Notes: generated by a model not told the origin, from the sequence alone. A stretch of 64,000 nucleotides of DNA from Tritrichomonas musculus (GCA_039105265.1 JAPFFF010000049.1:1137501-1201500); one strand, 5' to 3'; numbered from the stretch's first letter, positions 43,464 through 54,706 are shown. Program-made: numbers and translations.

Positions 43464-46400
43464 TTACTGTAATGAATGTATTACATTCTTAGTGTTATCT
43501 GCAGTTAAGATACCATTTGATGTAAAGAATGACGAGTTAATCAATATGTAATTAACTGTTGCATTGATCACGAAATTGCTGTTACTACTTAATGGAAATT
43601 CAATATTGTTTAACCAGATCTTAGTTGGTTCACATTGATATTCAAACTTAGGTGAATTATTAACGTTGAATGATATATTGATTTTGATTTCGTTTACACT
43701 GGTAACATTATCTCTGGTTTCATTATAAGTCAAATAGAGTGTTCCATCATATTCGTCAAGTTGTTTCTCGAATTGATAATGAATGGTATTACTATTCGTT
43801 ATATTGAATGTATAGTTGATTCGTGCTATTTTATTCATCAACGCGTTTAACTTAGTTTTTAATGCTGCATTCTCTCTCTCTAAATTTGAAATTTTGCTAT
43901 TTATCGATACGATACTAGATACATGTTCGCCTACTAGAATAGCTAAATCTTGTTGAGATTTGGATGTATTATCTATCCTTGTCTTCAGTTCATCATTTTC
44001 ACTTTTCAAAGCATAATTGGTCAAATCAACAGGTTCAGGAATTTCACTTTTTAATGCTATTTGATCTTCTTCACCAAATTCAGCTAGAGTAACTCGTACT
44101 GGATATGTTCCAGAGTAATTATAAAGTACACCTGTTGCTTCTTCCCAATAAAACGAGCCAACACTTATATCCATAACATGAGCAATTGTATCGTGTATGT
44201 TTTTTGTACTTTCCGTCTTGAATATGATATCAAATTCCTCATTTACATTTGAGCCAGTCACACCAACCAAGTGAGCACCTTCTTGGAATGGAATGAAGGA
44301 AGTAGAAAAGAAATCACCAAGCAAATGTTCTGGTTCGTAAGGGCCGTTTGTTATTGGTAGAATAATTTTATTCCCAACTTTCAAATCAGTTTTGCTTCGA
44401 TATTTTTCATCGGATTCACTTTTTGAATAAGCATAATCATCAGGGATTTCACTTTTCAATGCTATTTTATCTTGCTTCAATATTTTTTCCGCTAATATTA
44501 ATTTGGTATCAAAAGAGTCTTCCCCATTATCGATGTAAAAGCATTGACCAAATCTATCGCTTTTATAATAGGTCAAGTTATAGGTTGTTCCATCAATTTC
44601 AACATCGACATTAACTCCATCTTCAGTAATAACACCATTATAATCAAACAAATAATCAAACTCTTTTACAAAGCCATCGTTATTTGATATTGTTCCAACA
44701 AGGTGAATTCCACTAGTCAATTTTATTTTGACTTCCCACGATCCTGAATTATCTTGGACATTTTCAAAAGGCACATCGACTGCATCTTTATATATCAAAT
44801 CATTTTTGCTTCGATATTTTGCATCTGCTTCTTCTTTCGTATATAATTCTTCAATATTTGGTTTCTTAGCTAATTCTTGTTGAATAGTTTCTAAAGCAGT
44901 ATTTACTTCGTCAGTTGTTGGATATTCAAGACTAAACATTGCAACATCATTTTGATGACTATTGACTGCTAATGCATTTATTTTTTCATCTAAAGCTTCA
45001 ATATCAGATAAATAAGCAATATCAGCTGGAGTTTTCTCAACTAAAAGTCTCATAAATGTATTGTTTTCAATGATACATCCAGCAATCTTATAGTCAGTAT
45101 TTTCTCCTGTTATAATTATATTTTTATCAATTTTACTAATATTGGATAAATATTTTGTACGATATTCTTCCGATTTTGGAAGACCTTCAATTGTGATGCT
45201 ATCTATTGTTGTTGTTGTATCAACTCCTTTATAATCAGTTATTGTACCTTGTTCAATTTTGATATATAATCGTTTTTGACCTTCAGATGTGAATAATTTA
45301 AATACACAAATACCATTTTTTAATTCATCTTCTGCTTGAAATAAAACTGCAGCTTGTTCATCTTGATAATAAGTAACAATATCAATTGTATCCATTCTTG
45401 TTAGTTCACTTCTGGAAATATAATCACTTTCAATTTCTTCAATTTTATCTACAATTTTCAATAATGGTTTCTTCATTGAATCTCTAAATGAATAAGTTAA
45501 TAATTTTGCACCCCCAACAGTCATAATCATTTCTTCTTCTTTTTCATCAAATACTGGAATTTCTGTTGGACCTGATTCACACCAATTTCGAACACTATTT
45601 AATGATACTCCAATACTTCTTGATAAATCAGGTAATTCCATTTCTTGACGAGATTGAACAAATTGTTTCCATAAACCAGATACACAACTAGTAATTTTTT
45701 CTGCACCAAATATTAGACCATTTGCACTAAAAGCTAACATTCCTGCAACCATTTGAATTTTTTGTTTTAATCTAATTTTGTCAATATCAGCTTCTAATTT
45801 TTCAGTAATTTGTTCAGTTAATGCCATTCTTGATTTCAAACCTTCAACTGATTTATCTAAATTATCAACATCAACAGAAACAACATCAACTGTGTTCGAA
45901 ACTAAATTCAAATCTGATCTCATTGTTGTAATATTGTCTGCTGTAATAATTTTTGATGAAGTTATGTTGTAATCAGTATATAAAGTAGTTGCTGCATTTG
46001 GATTTGGACTCACTTCATAATATTGTTGATTAATTATATATTCAAATGGATTAGTATTTTTATCCCAATTAATTTCTTCAATTGGATCTACTAAATCTTT
46101 AAATAAATAAATTGCAATATCTTGATTGTTAACTCCAAATTGACCAAATTCATGACAATTTAATTTCTCAATTGTATCCAAATCACCTCTGAGACTAAAA
46201 TAATTTTTATCATAATCACCATGTCCAGTATACAAATTTGATGGGTAAAAACTTAATCTATTCCATTCTTTGGTAAATGAGAGTTTCAAATCTAAATATA
46301 CTCGATCCCAATTATCAAATTGTAAATTGTCTTTTACTTCGGTATATTTATTAATATAAGCTCGAATTACACAACAATCATATCTTAGATTTCCTTCTGT

Positions 46401-47471
46401 CCATCCAACTGGAAGATATTCTCTTACAAAGGTCAAACCTTTTTCACCTCCATCAATTTCAGTACCATCTTTTAATAATATTTTTGTTTGAACATCAGAA
46501 TCTTGAAAAAGTTTTTCAATTGGATTTTCAGATTCACCCCAAGTATAATCCCATCTTTTATGAACTGCATAAGTATTCCATTTTGATCTTCTCATCATTA
46601 TTTCTGCTCCATCTCTTTCTTGATATTTTGTTTCACCTTTCCCTGGAACTTGTAAATTACGTTTATTAATAATTTTTCCTGTGATATGACCTTGAACATT
46701 CAAACCACTCCATTTTTCACCATCATAGGTTAAACTCCATTGATTTCCAAAACAATAATCTTTGAATTCAAATTTTAAACCAGTTGGAATTTGATAATCA
46801 GTTGGAATTTTGAAAACCATTTTATAACAATCTTTGAAATTTGATTTTTCATCGGTTACTGAATTTCTATCAAAAATTTGTTCTTCAGTGATTATACTTG
46901 GTTTGTATAAATATAAGTTATCAGATTCATGTAATTTCAAACTATTTCTAGAATCTATGATATCACATTTGATGGAAGGTAATGTTGATTTCAAATGATT
47001 TAAAGGTAATTGATAAATAATACTAATTTCACCATTAATGTACAAAGATTTCAAATCAAGACTTAAATTCTTATCAACTTTTATGTATGGAGTTGTTGAT
47101 GTTTCTTCAGTAATTGTCACTTTTTTATCTTCAGCAGCTGTTACACATGGACATACGAAATTTTTATTCAAAACATAAATTGATAATTGATAAATATATT
47201 TTCCTTCACTATCTAAGAAAACATTCTTTCTCAAATTGATTTTAAATACTTCTGTCTTATCATCGATTTGTAATAGTTTTGTTATATCATCATCATTCAT
47301 TTGTATATTTAATTTTTCATCTTCAACCGTTAATGCATCTCTAGTAACATGATAATCAGAAAAACCTTCAACAGTTTCAAACTCATTCGATTTTGATGTT
47401 AACAATTGAGAACCTAAATATGTTTTACCATCTACTTTAAATTGAATATCGCCTTTAAATTTAGTCAGCAT
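43464..47471 (-). CDS. Large fibre protein, 1335 residues (outer)
   Basis: The start MLTKFKGDIQF was chosen because TTATTTTTG lies before it and the longer frame lacks an ATG. LTYDGEKWSG at ~253 and QQYYEVSPNPN at ~482 match the inner fibre's module. Then coiled coil, a block of tip-like domains each introduced by IALKSEIPDD- or SEIPEPVDL-type repeats (about 860-1180), and the final tip (about 1213-1335) shared with the orphan cassette. A receptor-binding fibre is the likely role. Confidence 0.75.
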   Translation of the reverse strand: MLTKFKGDIQFKVDGKTYLGSQLLTSKSNEFETVEGFSDYHVTRDALTVEDEKLNIQMNDDDITKLLQIDDKTEVFKINLRKNVFLDSEGKYIYQLSIYVLNKNFVCPCVTAAEDKKVTITEETSTTPYIKVDKNLSLDLKSLYINGEISIIYQLPLNHLKSTLPSIKCDIIDSRNSLKLHESDNLYLYKPSIITEEQIFDRNSVTDEKSNFKDCYKMVFKIPTDYQIPTGLKFEFKDYCFGNQWSLTYDGEKWSGLNVQGHITGKIINKRNLQVPGKGETKYQERDGAEIMMRRSKWNTYAVHKRWDYTWGESENPIEKLFQDSDVQTKILLKDGTEIDGGEKGLTFVREYLPVGWTEGNLRYDCCVIRAYINKYTEVKDNLQFDNWDRVYLDLKLSFTKEWNRLSFYPSNLYTGHGDYDKNYFSLRGDLDTIEKLNCHEFGQFGVNNQDIAIYLFKDLVDPIEEINWDKNTNPFEYIINQQYYEVSPNPNAATTLYTDYNITSSKIITADNITTMRSDLNLVSNTVDVVSVDVDNLDKSVEGLKSRMALTEQITEKLEADIDKIRLKQKIQMVAGMLAFSANGLIFGAEKITSCVSGLWKQFVQSRQEMELPDLSRSIGVSLNSVRNWCESGPTEIPVFDEKEEEMIMTVGGAKLLTYSFRDSMKKPLLKIVDKIEEIESDYISRSELTRMDTIDIVTYYQDEQAAVLFQAEDELKNGICVFKLFTSEGQKRLYIKIEQGTITDYKGVDTTTTIDSITIEGLPKSEEYRTKYLSNISKIDKNIIITGENTDYKIAGCIIENNTFMRLLVEKTPADIAYLSDIEALDEKINALAVNSHQNDVAMFSLEYPTTDEVNTALETIQQELAKKPNIEELYTKEEADAKYRSKNDLIYKDAVDVPFENVQDNSGSWEVKIKLTSGIHLVGTISNNDGFVKEFDYLFDYNGVITEDGVNVDVEIDGTTYNLTYYKSDRFGQCFYIDNGEDSFDTKLILAEKILKQDKIALKSEIPDDYAYSKSESDEKYRSKTDLKVGNKIILPITNGPYEPEHLLGDFFSTSFIPFQEGAHLVGVTGSNVNEEFDIIFKTESTKNIHDTIAHVMDISVGSFYWEEATGVLYNYSGTYPVRVTLAEFGEEDQIALKSEIPEPVDLTNYALKSENDELKTRIDNTSKSQQDLAILVGEHVSSIVSINSKISNLERENAALKTKLNALMNKIARINYTFNITNSNTIHYQFEKQLDEYDGTLYLTYNETRDNVTSVNEIKINISFNVNNSPKFEYQCEPTKIWLNNIEFPLSSNSNFVINATVNYILINSSFFTSNGILTADNTKNVIHSLQ

Positions 47472-47499
47472 TTTTTTACATTTGCAACAAAAATAAGAT

Positions 47500-49686
47500 T
47501 TACTCAATTGTGGAACATTTTTCTTCTAATAACTGAATTCTACTATCATAAAATTTATCACATTCAATATTTTTAGTTTTATCTTCTAAGATCATAATTC
47601 GATTCTCGGTTGTCAAATTTTCAAACGTTAGATCAGTTTCAATATTTTGACATTTACGTTCCAAAGCAGTTAATATTTCATCAACATTCTCATTCTCATT
47701 ATTATTATTACCTCCACATTGACATTGATTCTCTTCTAATCGAGATAAATCTTCTGAAATACCAGCACAAAATGACCAAATCTCTTTGATTCCTTGATTT
47801 AACCATTTTAATTGATCTAGTTCTTCGTCTTGCCATTTCTTTAATTTTTCTTCAAATGTTAATACAACTGGTTTTTCTTCTTCATTTAATGCCAATGTTT
47901 GAGCTTTATTATTTATGACAAAACCTTCTTTATTTCGATATTCTTGACTCTCAGTAGTATCAGCAGAAAATACATTTCCAATTTGATCAACATTTGATTC
48001 TAAGGTTGATACCCTTTCTGTATAATTTTTCATTGTATTTTCTAAATTTGTTATTCTAGTTAATGTATCAAAATCTACAGAACCTCCAAGAGTGGTTAAA
48101 TAATTTTTGAAATTCTCATTCAAAGGAGCAAGGTAATAACCAACAATTCGATTTTCTAAATTTCTTTCCTCTCCAGAATCTGTTTCATATTGGTGTTCTT
48201 CACAATATTTTTTATCGGCTTCTGTTTCTTCTAATTTTAGTTCAAATATACCATTTAAGGTTATTTTTAGGTTATGATTTTCAATTACAAATGATGAACT
48301 TTCTATATTATTTTGATTTGATTTAACAGTTAATTCATTATTTGTTATTTTACATTCGATAACATAATCAATGAATTTAATTTGATAATTTATTTTTGAA
48401 CGTTTTCGATCAAAGATATGGAAAATAAAATGTGAACTCTCATAATCATAAATGGTAATTATTAATGATGAATTATTGTATTCGGCTGATATAAAAGAAG
48501 TTAACATAACACCATCAGCAGCTTCAAGATTACTCATATCAAAAGTTATAAATCCATACCCTGCTAATGTTTGAGGTCGTAATGGTTGTAATGGAATATT
48601 ATTTAAATTATTTTCGACAAATATTGAATTTCTCCAAAATTTACCAAATTCTTTGTTATCAATTAAGTATTCAAGTTGATCTTCAAAACTTTGATTCAAT
48701 TGAGAAAATATATAATCCATATACAATTTCCAATCATCTTCATTTTTTTGCAGCATCTTCTCATAGGACTCAATTGTGATTGTTTGCGGATCTTCTGTTA
48801 ATAATTGAGGTGCAGCTCGAAAAGTCTTTGGAGCTCCTATTTTTGCCATTACATATTGATTTTGATTAATTTCACTTCTCATATTCCAAAAGATTGCTTT
48901 TGCGAGAAATTGAAGATCCAATATATATTGATAATCTTTAATGGTTCCATCATCATCGATCGGTTTTTTTGGATTCGGCATTATTACTGGAAATCGTAAA
49001 ACTTCGGAAAGATATAGTGGTTCTGAAAAAGTTACATGATTTCCTAAATCTTGGATATTATCTGGATCATCATCTGATGGGTAAGATAAATTTATTTTTT
49101 TCCAGAGATTGAAAAATTTCACAAGGGCATTTGTTGATATTTGAATTTTATTGTCCGAAGAATTTAACATAAAATTTCCAGTTGCTCCTTTCAATGCTGT
49201 ACTTAAATTTTCCGTTTTATTCACAACTGAAGTAAGATCTCTCCCTAATTTATCAGAAGTCAGTTCACTATTATATCCAGTTGATCCCTCTAAAAGATTA
49301 AATTTAATTTTTAAATTTTGAACTGTACCACCATCTTTCAAAACAAATTTAGTTTTTGAGTTATCTTGATTATCGAGTACATAATCAACAATTTTTCCAG
49401 CTAATATAGACTTCCCACTGTTTCCATACATCTCTAAATTTGATTTTGCAGAACCTGATGGATAGAATTTTTGTGTTCGTCCATCCAAAGTCTGCAACTC
49501 TTCAACAATTTCATCGGACTTGATTGTTGCTGTTCTTTCTCCTTTCTTTTTCTCTTCCTCATCTTTTGGGTATTTTATTGTTAAATTTGACGCCTCACCA
49601 TTTTCTTTCAACACAAATAAACTCGAATCAGTCACACCACTTGCAGTCATTAATTTGAAATCTGTATCGGTCCAAACACCTGTCAT
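47500..49686 (-). CDS. Second fibre/stalk protein, 728 residues (outer)
   Basis: It starts MTGVWTDTDFKLM, preceded by TTATTTTTGGTGCG. The front is a low-complexity beta/coil region, the middle is beta-rich, and coiled coil occurs at about 545-600 and near the C-terminus (LERKCQNIE, LEEKCSTIE), with CQCGGNNNNENEN between. It lies in line with the fibre gene (28-base gap) and probably forms another part of the same appendage. Confidence 0.65.
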   Translation of the reverse strand: MTGVWTDTDFKLMTASGVTDSSLFVLKENGEASNLTIKYPKDEEEKKKGERTATIKSDEIVEELQTLDGRTQKFYPSGSAKSNLEMYGNSGKSILAGKIVDYVLDNQDNSKTKFVLKDGGTVQNLKIKFNLLEGSTGYNSELTSDKLGRDLTSVVNKTENLSTALKGATGNFMLNSSDNKIQISTNALVKFFNLWKKINLSYPSDDDPDNIQDLGNHVTFSEPLYLSEVLRFPVIMPNPKKPIDDDGTIKDYQYILDLQFLAKAIFWNMRSEINQNQYVMAKIGAPKTFRAAPQLLTEDPQTITIESYEKMLQKNEDDWKLYMDYIFSQLNQSFEDQLEYLIDNKEFGKFWRNSIFVENNLNNIPLQPLRPQTLAGYGFITFDMSNLEAADGVMLTSFISAEYNNSSLIITIYDYESSHFIFHIFDRKRSKINYQIKFIDYVIECKITNNELTVKSNQNNIESSSFVIENHNLKITLNGIFELKLEETEADKKYCEEHQYETDSGEERNLENRIVGYYLAPLNENFKNYLTTLGGSVDFDTLTRITNLENTMKNYTERVSTLESNVDQIGNVFSADTTESQEYRNKEGFVINNKAQTLALNEEEKPVVLTFEEKLKKWQDEELDQLKWLNQGIKEIWSFCAGISEDLSRLEENQCQCGGNNNNENENVDEILTALERKCQNIETDLTFENLTTENRIMILEDKTKNIECDKFYDSRIQLLEEKCSTIE

Positions 49687-49721
49687 TAAATTTTTATTTT
49701 CGCACCAAAAATAAAATTGAT

Positions 49722-50207
49722 TCAATATTCTAATTTCAAGAACAAAATGAAATAATCAGGAACTATTATTTTTCTTGTTTCTGTATCTTTAAACCAAACC
49801 ATAAAACCTTGTTTGACATTCGAATCAATTAAATATTTTCTATTATCATCAGGAACTTGTAAATTTGCAACATAAACTAAACTATCACAATAATTATTTC
49901 GAGGAACAAAACTTGCATGAACAGTATAATTTGATGCAGTATGCTTATTAACAACACAATAACAATATTGAAATATAATATACCGTTCTTGACCTTGAGT
50001 TGGAGTATGAAACTCTGATGGATATTTAAAAGCAAATCTATCGTTTTCCAAATAAAAGTGATCAACCGTTAAACATTCTGATAAATTTTGTTCTTTTTGT
50101 TCCTTTGTTGATAGTTTCCAACCTTGAACAGGGTAATAAGTTTTATGAATTTTTAATGGTTGAATATTTAAATTTGGATCAATGTTATATGAAATTAATG
50201 TCGACAT
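49722..50207 (-). CDS. Probable minor structural protein, 161 residues
   Basis: It opens MSTLISYNIDPNLNIQ. RFAFKYPSEFHTPT near residue 76 resembles RIHFQYPPEWHTSN of the inner element's 477-residue protein. It is beta-rich. It lies between capsid and fibre genes in one minus-strand run and may connect fibre to capsid (inference). Confidence 0.55.
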   Translation of the reverse strand: MSTLISYNIDPNLNIQPLKIHKTYYPVQGWKLSTKEQKEQNLSECLTVDHFYLENDRFAFKYPSEFHTPTQGQERYIIFQYCYCVVNKHTASNYTVHASFVPRNNYCDSLVYVANLQVPDDNRKYLIDSNVKQGFMVWFKDTETRKIIVPDYFILFLKLEY

Positions 50208-50231
50208 ATTTTTCTATTCAAATAAAAATCT

Positions 50232-52049
50232 TTATTTATAGCCACTTGGTACTCCTTCATCATGATATTGAACTCCATCTTGAATTGACCAAGTCCAATA
50301 AGTATCAGAACAAATCCACATTTCTGGTTTACATAAATTTCGATAAGAATTTTCAACAATTCCTTGAGATGATGTTTTTGGATAAAGAAATGTGTTTGCG
50401 TCACTCGAACTTGAATCAAATATTGTATCTGCATGAAATTTTATTAAAGCTTCATGATTATCAGTATCTATACCATCGAAAACATAACCCGAATTTCCAC
50501 GTTCTAATTGAAAATTGATTCCAAAATTTGTATCATCATAAAATGTACTTCGATAACGCAATTTGAGATTATCTGAGAAATCATTCAGAGGTTGACAAAT
50601 AGATTCTAAATATTCTGGAGTTGCTTCAATTCCATCTAATTCATTTGCCATTAATTGATATTGAACAAATCTTCCATTCCAAGTATTAGCAAATTCAACT
50701 TGAGGATACAATTTCTTATCTATTATTAATCGAACATTTGCATACATAATATTTCTATATACAGTAATATCATTTGCATATCTTGGAAACATAAATGTTA
50801 AATTTGTTGCATTTTTCAAAGGCATAGATTTAATTAAATTTATTTCATCATCTCCGACAGTTGTATCAAAAATTACTCTTGTTAATTCTTGCGAAGGAAT
50901 TATTAATGGTTCTTGTAAAGTTGACATCAATCCTTCAACAACAGATGGTTTTATTCCAAATCCAAACAAATTTGATCGTCCAACTGTGATTTTTATTGAT
51001 TTTGGATTATATTTGAGTGTATTCAATCCGACATTCATACAAACATAATTGAGATCTTCAGTTGCATTATTTGGTTGACTCTTTAAATGATCTAGCGTCC
51101 ATTTTATTGATGATAATTCAATGAAATCAGAGTTTATATTTTTGAAGTTTGCACTCTTTGGTGACTTTGTTGTTAGCATTTTGTTGACGATTCGTCCTTC
51201 TTGTCCAATTTGATAAAATCGATTATCCAGTGGAAGCATCGGACAATTCAATTCCCAAGTTGCATAATTTGGACGAAGGGATAGTTTTTTACAAACTTGA
51301 GATAGAGGAACTTGACACCAAACAAGAGCATCAAGAGAAAATCTTACTTCTTCTTCTATTTCACCTAATATTTGATTTGGATACAATCTCCAAGCTTGTA
51401 AAGCTAACTGATCTGTGAATGGAATGATTAACTCTAATACAACATGAAAGTTATTTATTGAAGCCAAACTAGATAATGGAATATAAACACCACAAACATT
51501 AGGAGATAAATTACAAACATTTTCCCATAACGTATGAGAATGAGGTGAATTTTGTTTTGATTCCTTTGAACGAATTGAATTATATGCATAAGATTCACGA
51601 ATCATTTCTGTTTGATGATAGTTTTGAACCAATTTCCCATCAACATAAAATCTAGCTTCATCAATAATTTCAACAGCATCTTTAAAACCAACAAATATTT
51701 GATTTATATGTGCTTGATCATGATTTGTCCACGTTGTTGCAGACTGTTGTGTCCAAAAATTAGTTTTTGTCAAAGGTGTTTGAAAGAAAACATCAAATTC
51801 AACTGTCATTTCAATAAAACTTTTTTCTATTTGAGATATTGTATGATTTGGGTGAGTTAGTTTTATTCTAGTTCTTTCGGAAAATTTTTCAATTGGAATA
51901 TCATGATCATGGAAATCTTCACAATACATAGCAAAAGTATTATCACCTCCATTTTTTGCTACCAAATTTCTTAAATGTTCATTGAAAAAGTTTAATATGT
52001 CACCTTCATCGTTTCCAAAGTTTCTAAATTGAGCGTTTTGATAAGTCAT
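50232..52049 (-). CDS. Double jelly-roll major capsid protein, copy 1 (outer)
   Basis: 605 residues from MTYQNAQFRNFGNDEGDIL, the same start as copy 2. Conserved pieces: FVGFKDAVEIIDEARFYVDG, VVLELIIPFTDQLALQAW, FGINFQLERGNSGYVFDG and, at the end, MWICSDTYWTWSIQDG. Length and beta-rich plan agree with Polinton capsid proteins that build pseudo-hexameric trimers. It looks whole. Confidence 0.85.
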   Translation of the reverse strand: MTYQNAQFRNFGNDEGDILNFFNEHLRNLVAKNGGDNTFAMYCEDFHDHDIPIEKFSERTRIKLTHPNHTISQIEKSFIEMTVEFDVFFQTPLTKTNFWTQQSATTWTNHDQAHINQIFVGFKDAVEIIDEARFYVDGKLVQNYHQTEMIRESYAYNSIRSKESKQNSPHSHTLWENVCNLSPNVCGVYIPLSSLASINNFHVVLELIIPFTDQLALQAWRLYPNQILGEIEEEVRFSLDALVWCQVPLSQVCKKLSLRPNYATWELNCPMLPLDNRFYQIGQEGRIVNKMLTTKSPKSANFKNINSDFIELSSIKWTLDHLKSQPNNATEDLNYVCMNVGLNTLKYNPKSIKITVGRSNLFGFGIKPSVVEGLMSTLQEPLIIPSQELTRVIFDTTVGDDEINLIKSMPLKNATNLTFMFPRYANDITVYRNIMYANVRLIIDKKLYPQVEFANTWNGRFVQYQLMANELDGIEATPEYLESICQPLNDFSDNLKLRYRSTFYDDTNFGINFQLERGNSGYVFDGIDTDNHEALIKFHADTIFDSSSSDANTFLYPKTSSQGIVENSYRNLCKPEMWICSDTYWTWSIQDGVQYHDEGVPSGYK

Positions 52050-52080
52050 TTGATCTTGCAAAAAAAATTTAGATCTTATC

Positions 52081-53881
52081 TTAGTCATAACCAGTTGGCC
52101 TTCCACGTGGGTAATATTGAACTCCATCTTGAATTGACCACGTCCAATAAGTATCAGAACAAATCCACATTTCTGGAATTGGATCTTGTTTTTGCATTTT
52201 GACTGATACGGCTTTATCCGTATTCAATTCAATATCTGGGAAAAGATATGCATTATGAATCTGACTTGACAGTAAATTTCCTTTAAACTCGATTGATACT
52301 GCTTGATTTCCAGAGTCTACGCCATCGAAAACATAACCTGAATTTCCTCGTTCTAATTGAAAATTGATTCCAAAACTTGTGTTATCAAATGGACATAACA
52401 TAAATCTCTCTTTTTCTGCAGGATCTCCATCGACAGTCATAAATGTTGGATAAACATTATTTATTGGTTTTGATATTGATTCAACAAATTCATCTGTTGG
52501 TTCAATATTTCCATCTAATTCATTTGCCATTAGTTGATAATTAACAAATCTTCCATCCCAAGTATTATCAAAATAAGTTTCTGGATATTTCTTTTTATTG
52601 ACTGATAACCAACATTGCTCTAACATAATATTTTGATAGACTGTGCAATGAGTAGTTTTTGCAGGAAACATCATTGTTATATTTGTTGCATTCTTTAACG
52701 GAACTGATTTTGACACATCAATACTTCCTCCTGTTACTCTCATATCAAATTGATATTTGGTTAATTCTTGTGATGGAATAATTATTGGTTCTTGTAATGT
52801 TGTCATTAATGATTCAATTACATCAGGTTTGACTCCAAATCCACTGCAATTCGATCGACATTTGACAATGCGAACGTCATCATTCGTGATCTCAAGGGTA
52901 TTCATTTGAATATGCCAGAATTCTGATTCACTAGCATTTTTCGCAGCGAATAATGATGATATACAATGGTAAGAAGCTTTATGAGTCGCTGGTAGTGAAA
53001 GCATCAGTGGTTGTACCGTTTTGATCTTCATGAACAACTTTTTCTACGGTAATGATCGGATCTCGATATTGAGAAAAGCGATTGAAAAGAGGTAATATTG
53101 GTGCATCAAATTCTTTTTGTCCTTGTTCAGCCCATCCCCAAAATCTTTTGATTTCACCAACATTTTTAGGTTGAAGTTGACACCAAACAAGAGCATCAAG
53201 AGAAAATTTGACTTCTATTTCAACTTCACCTAAAATTCTATTTGGATACAATCTCCAAGCTTGTAAAGCTAACAAATCAGTGAATGGTATATTCAATTCC
53301 ATATGAACAGGAACTGTGGTATCAGCCTGGAATGCAATGAGAGGAACATAAACACCTGCAACATTTGGACTCATGCAACATACGCTTTCCCATAATGAAT
53401 GAGCATGAGCTGCGTTATTTTTGGAATCTTTTGGTCGAATTGAATTATATGCAAAAGTTTCTTTAATCATTTCACTTTGATGATAACCACTAATTAATTT
53501 TCCGTCAACCCAAAATTGTAATTCAGATATAATTTCTGCTGCATTTTTGAAACCAATAAAGATATAATTAAGATGTTTACAATTCCCCAAAATCGTTTTA
53601 GATGCCATTGGTGTTTTCAATTTTAGTTTCAATTCTAAATCTAATTTGATAAAACCTTTTTCTATTTGGGAGATTGTATGACCAGAATGAGTTAATCTTA
53701 TTTTTGTTTTTGTACCAATTGGAATAGGTTCATCTTTGTCATGACATAATTCCTCAACAATTGAAAAAGTATTATCTCCTCCATTCTTTTGTACTAATGT
53801 CCTCAAATGATTATTGAAAAAGTTTAATATGTCACCTTCATCATTTCCTGAATTCTTAAATTGTGCGTTTTGATATGTCAT
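52081..53881 (-). pseudogene. Double jelly-roll major capsid gene, copy 2 (outer), broken about once
   Basis: A tandem duplicate of copy 1: same opening (MTYQNAQFKNSGNDEGD), same ending (MWICSDTYWTWSIQDG), and the shared FERGNSGYVFDG-type segment, but with well-diverged middle parts. It appears broken about once. The duplication is old enough for many replacements. Confidence 0.8.
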
Positions 53882-53957
53882 CTGTTTTTATGAAGAATTT
53901 AAAAAATTCGAAAAGCCAATTTTTTTCAAAGATGAAAAATAGACGAAATTAAAAAAG

Positions 53958-54224
53958 ATGGCTTTTGGAACATGGATTAAAAGAATCGGAACCAATATTG
54001 CAAACTTTGCAAAGAAAAATGGACCTAAAATTTTACAATTTGCATCAGATTACGTTGCACCAGCCATAGAAAAATTAGGAGGAACTGTTGGAGGAACTGC
54101 TGGAACTATTTTGGGTGGTGTTGGCAAAGGAATTCGAGCAGTGAATGATCGTGTTCAATCTTGGAATGCAACAGGAAAAGATAAATTCTTACAACCTGCG
54201 TATGATAAAGAACCTGGTGACTAA
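53958..54224 (+). CDS. pVI-like amphipathic minor protein (outer)
   Basis: 88 residues: MAFGTWIKRIGTNIANFAKK is a basic amphipathic helix; a Gly-rich hydrophobic run follows (GGTVGGTAGTILGGVGKG). Composition and place between capsid and ATPase genes fit an internal membrane-active protein as in adenoviruses. Confidence 0.6.
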   Translation: MAFGTWIKRIGTNIANFAKKNGPKILQFASDYVAPAIEKLGGTVGGTAGTILGGVGKGIRAVNDRVQSWNATGKDKFLQPAYDKEPGD

Positions 54225-54352
54225 GAATACATTCGCCTTCTTACTTCTTCATCTATTGGTGGATCATCAGGAGGGAAAAGTTTTATCACTCTTAATAATG
54301 TGTTCACTAATTCAATTAAAACAAGCGTTCCTAAGAGAATTTCAATCAGCAT
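54221..54352 (-). CDS. Tiny single-span membrane protein, 43 residues
   Basis: MLIEILLGTLVLIELVNTLL is a TM helix, followed by PPDDPPIDEEVRRR. Its 3' end overlaps that of the pVI-like gene. It is short, but its composition is coherent. Confidence 0.45.
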   Translation of the reverse strand: MLIEILLGTLVLIELVNTLLRVIKLFPPDDPPIDEEVRRRMYS

Positions 54353-54403
54353 ATTGTTTTAAATAGTTTCAAAAATGTTTAAATAAATTTTATTTTTTTT
54401 AAA

Positions 54404-54706
54404 ATGGAATTGAAAATTATTGAACCAATTCAAAATTATTTAAAAGAGTTTAACACAACTGATGAGTTTAATTTATTCTATTCTAAGAACAAAGAACAAC
54501 TAGATTCAGAAACAACACATAAACTAAACAAAAAGTATCATATTCAAGGTTATCGTATAACCAAAATCAAAGGTGAATTAATGTTAAAGAAGGTCAATGA
54601 AGAAGAAGAAAAAGACGATTCAGAAATTTTGAAGATAAAAGATGATATTGCAAAAATTAAAATTACTTTGAATGATGTTATAAATTTTATTAACTCTAAG
54701 ACCTAA
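54404..54706 (+). CDS. Hypothetical 100-residue protein
   Basis: It opens MELKIIEPIQNYLKEFNTTD; the centre has YHIQGYRITKIKGELMLKKV; the end is coiled coil. The 3' end overlaps the ATPase gene by 11 bases. TTATTTTTTTTAAAATG precedes it. No family was recognised. Confidence 0.6.
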   Translation: MELKIIEPIQNYLKEFNTTDEFNLFYSKNKEQLDSETTHKLNKKYHIQGYRITKIKGELMLKKVNEEEEKDDSEILKIKDDIAKIKITLNDVINFINSKT

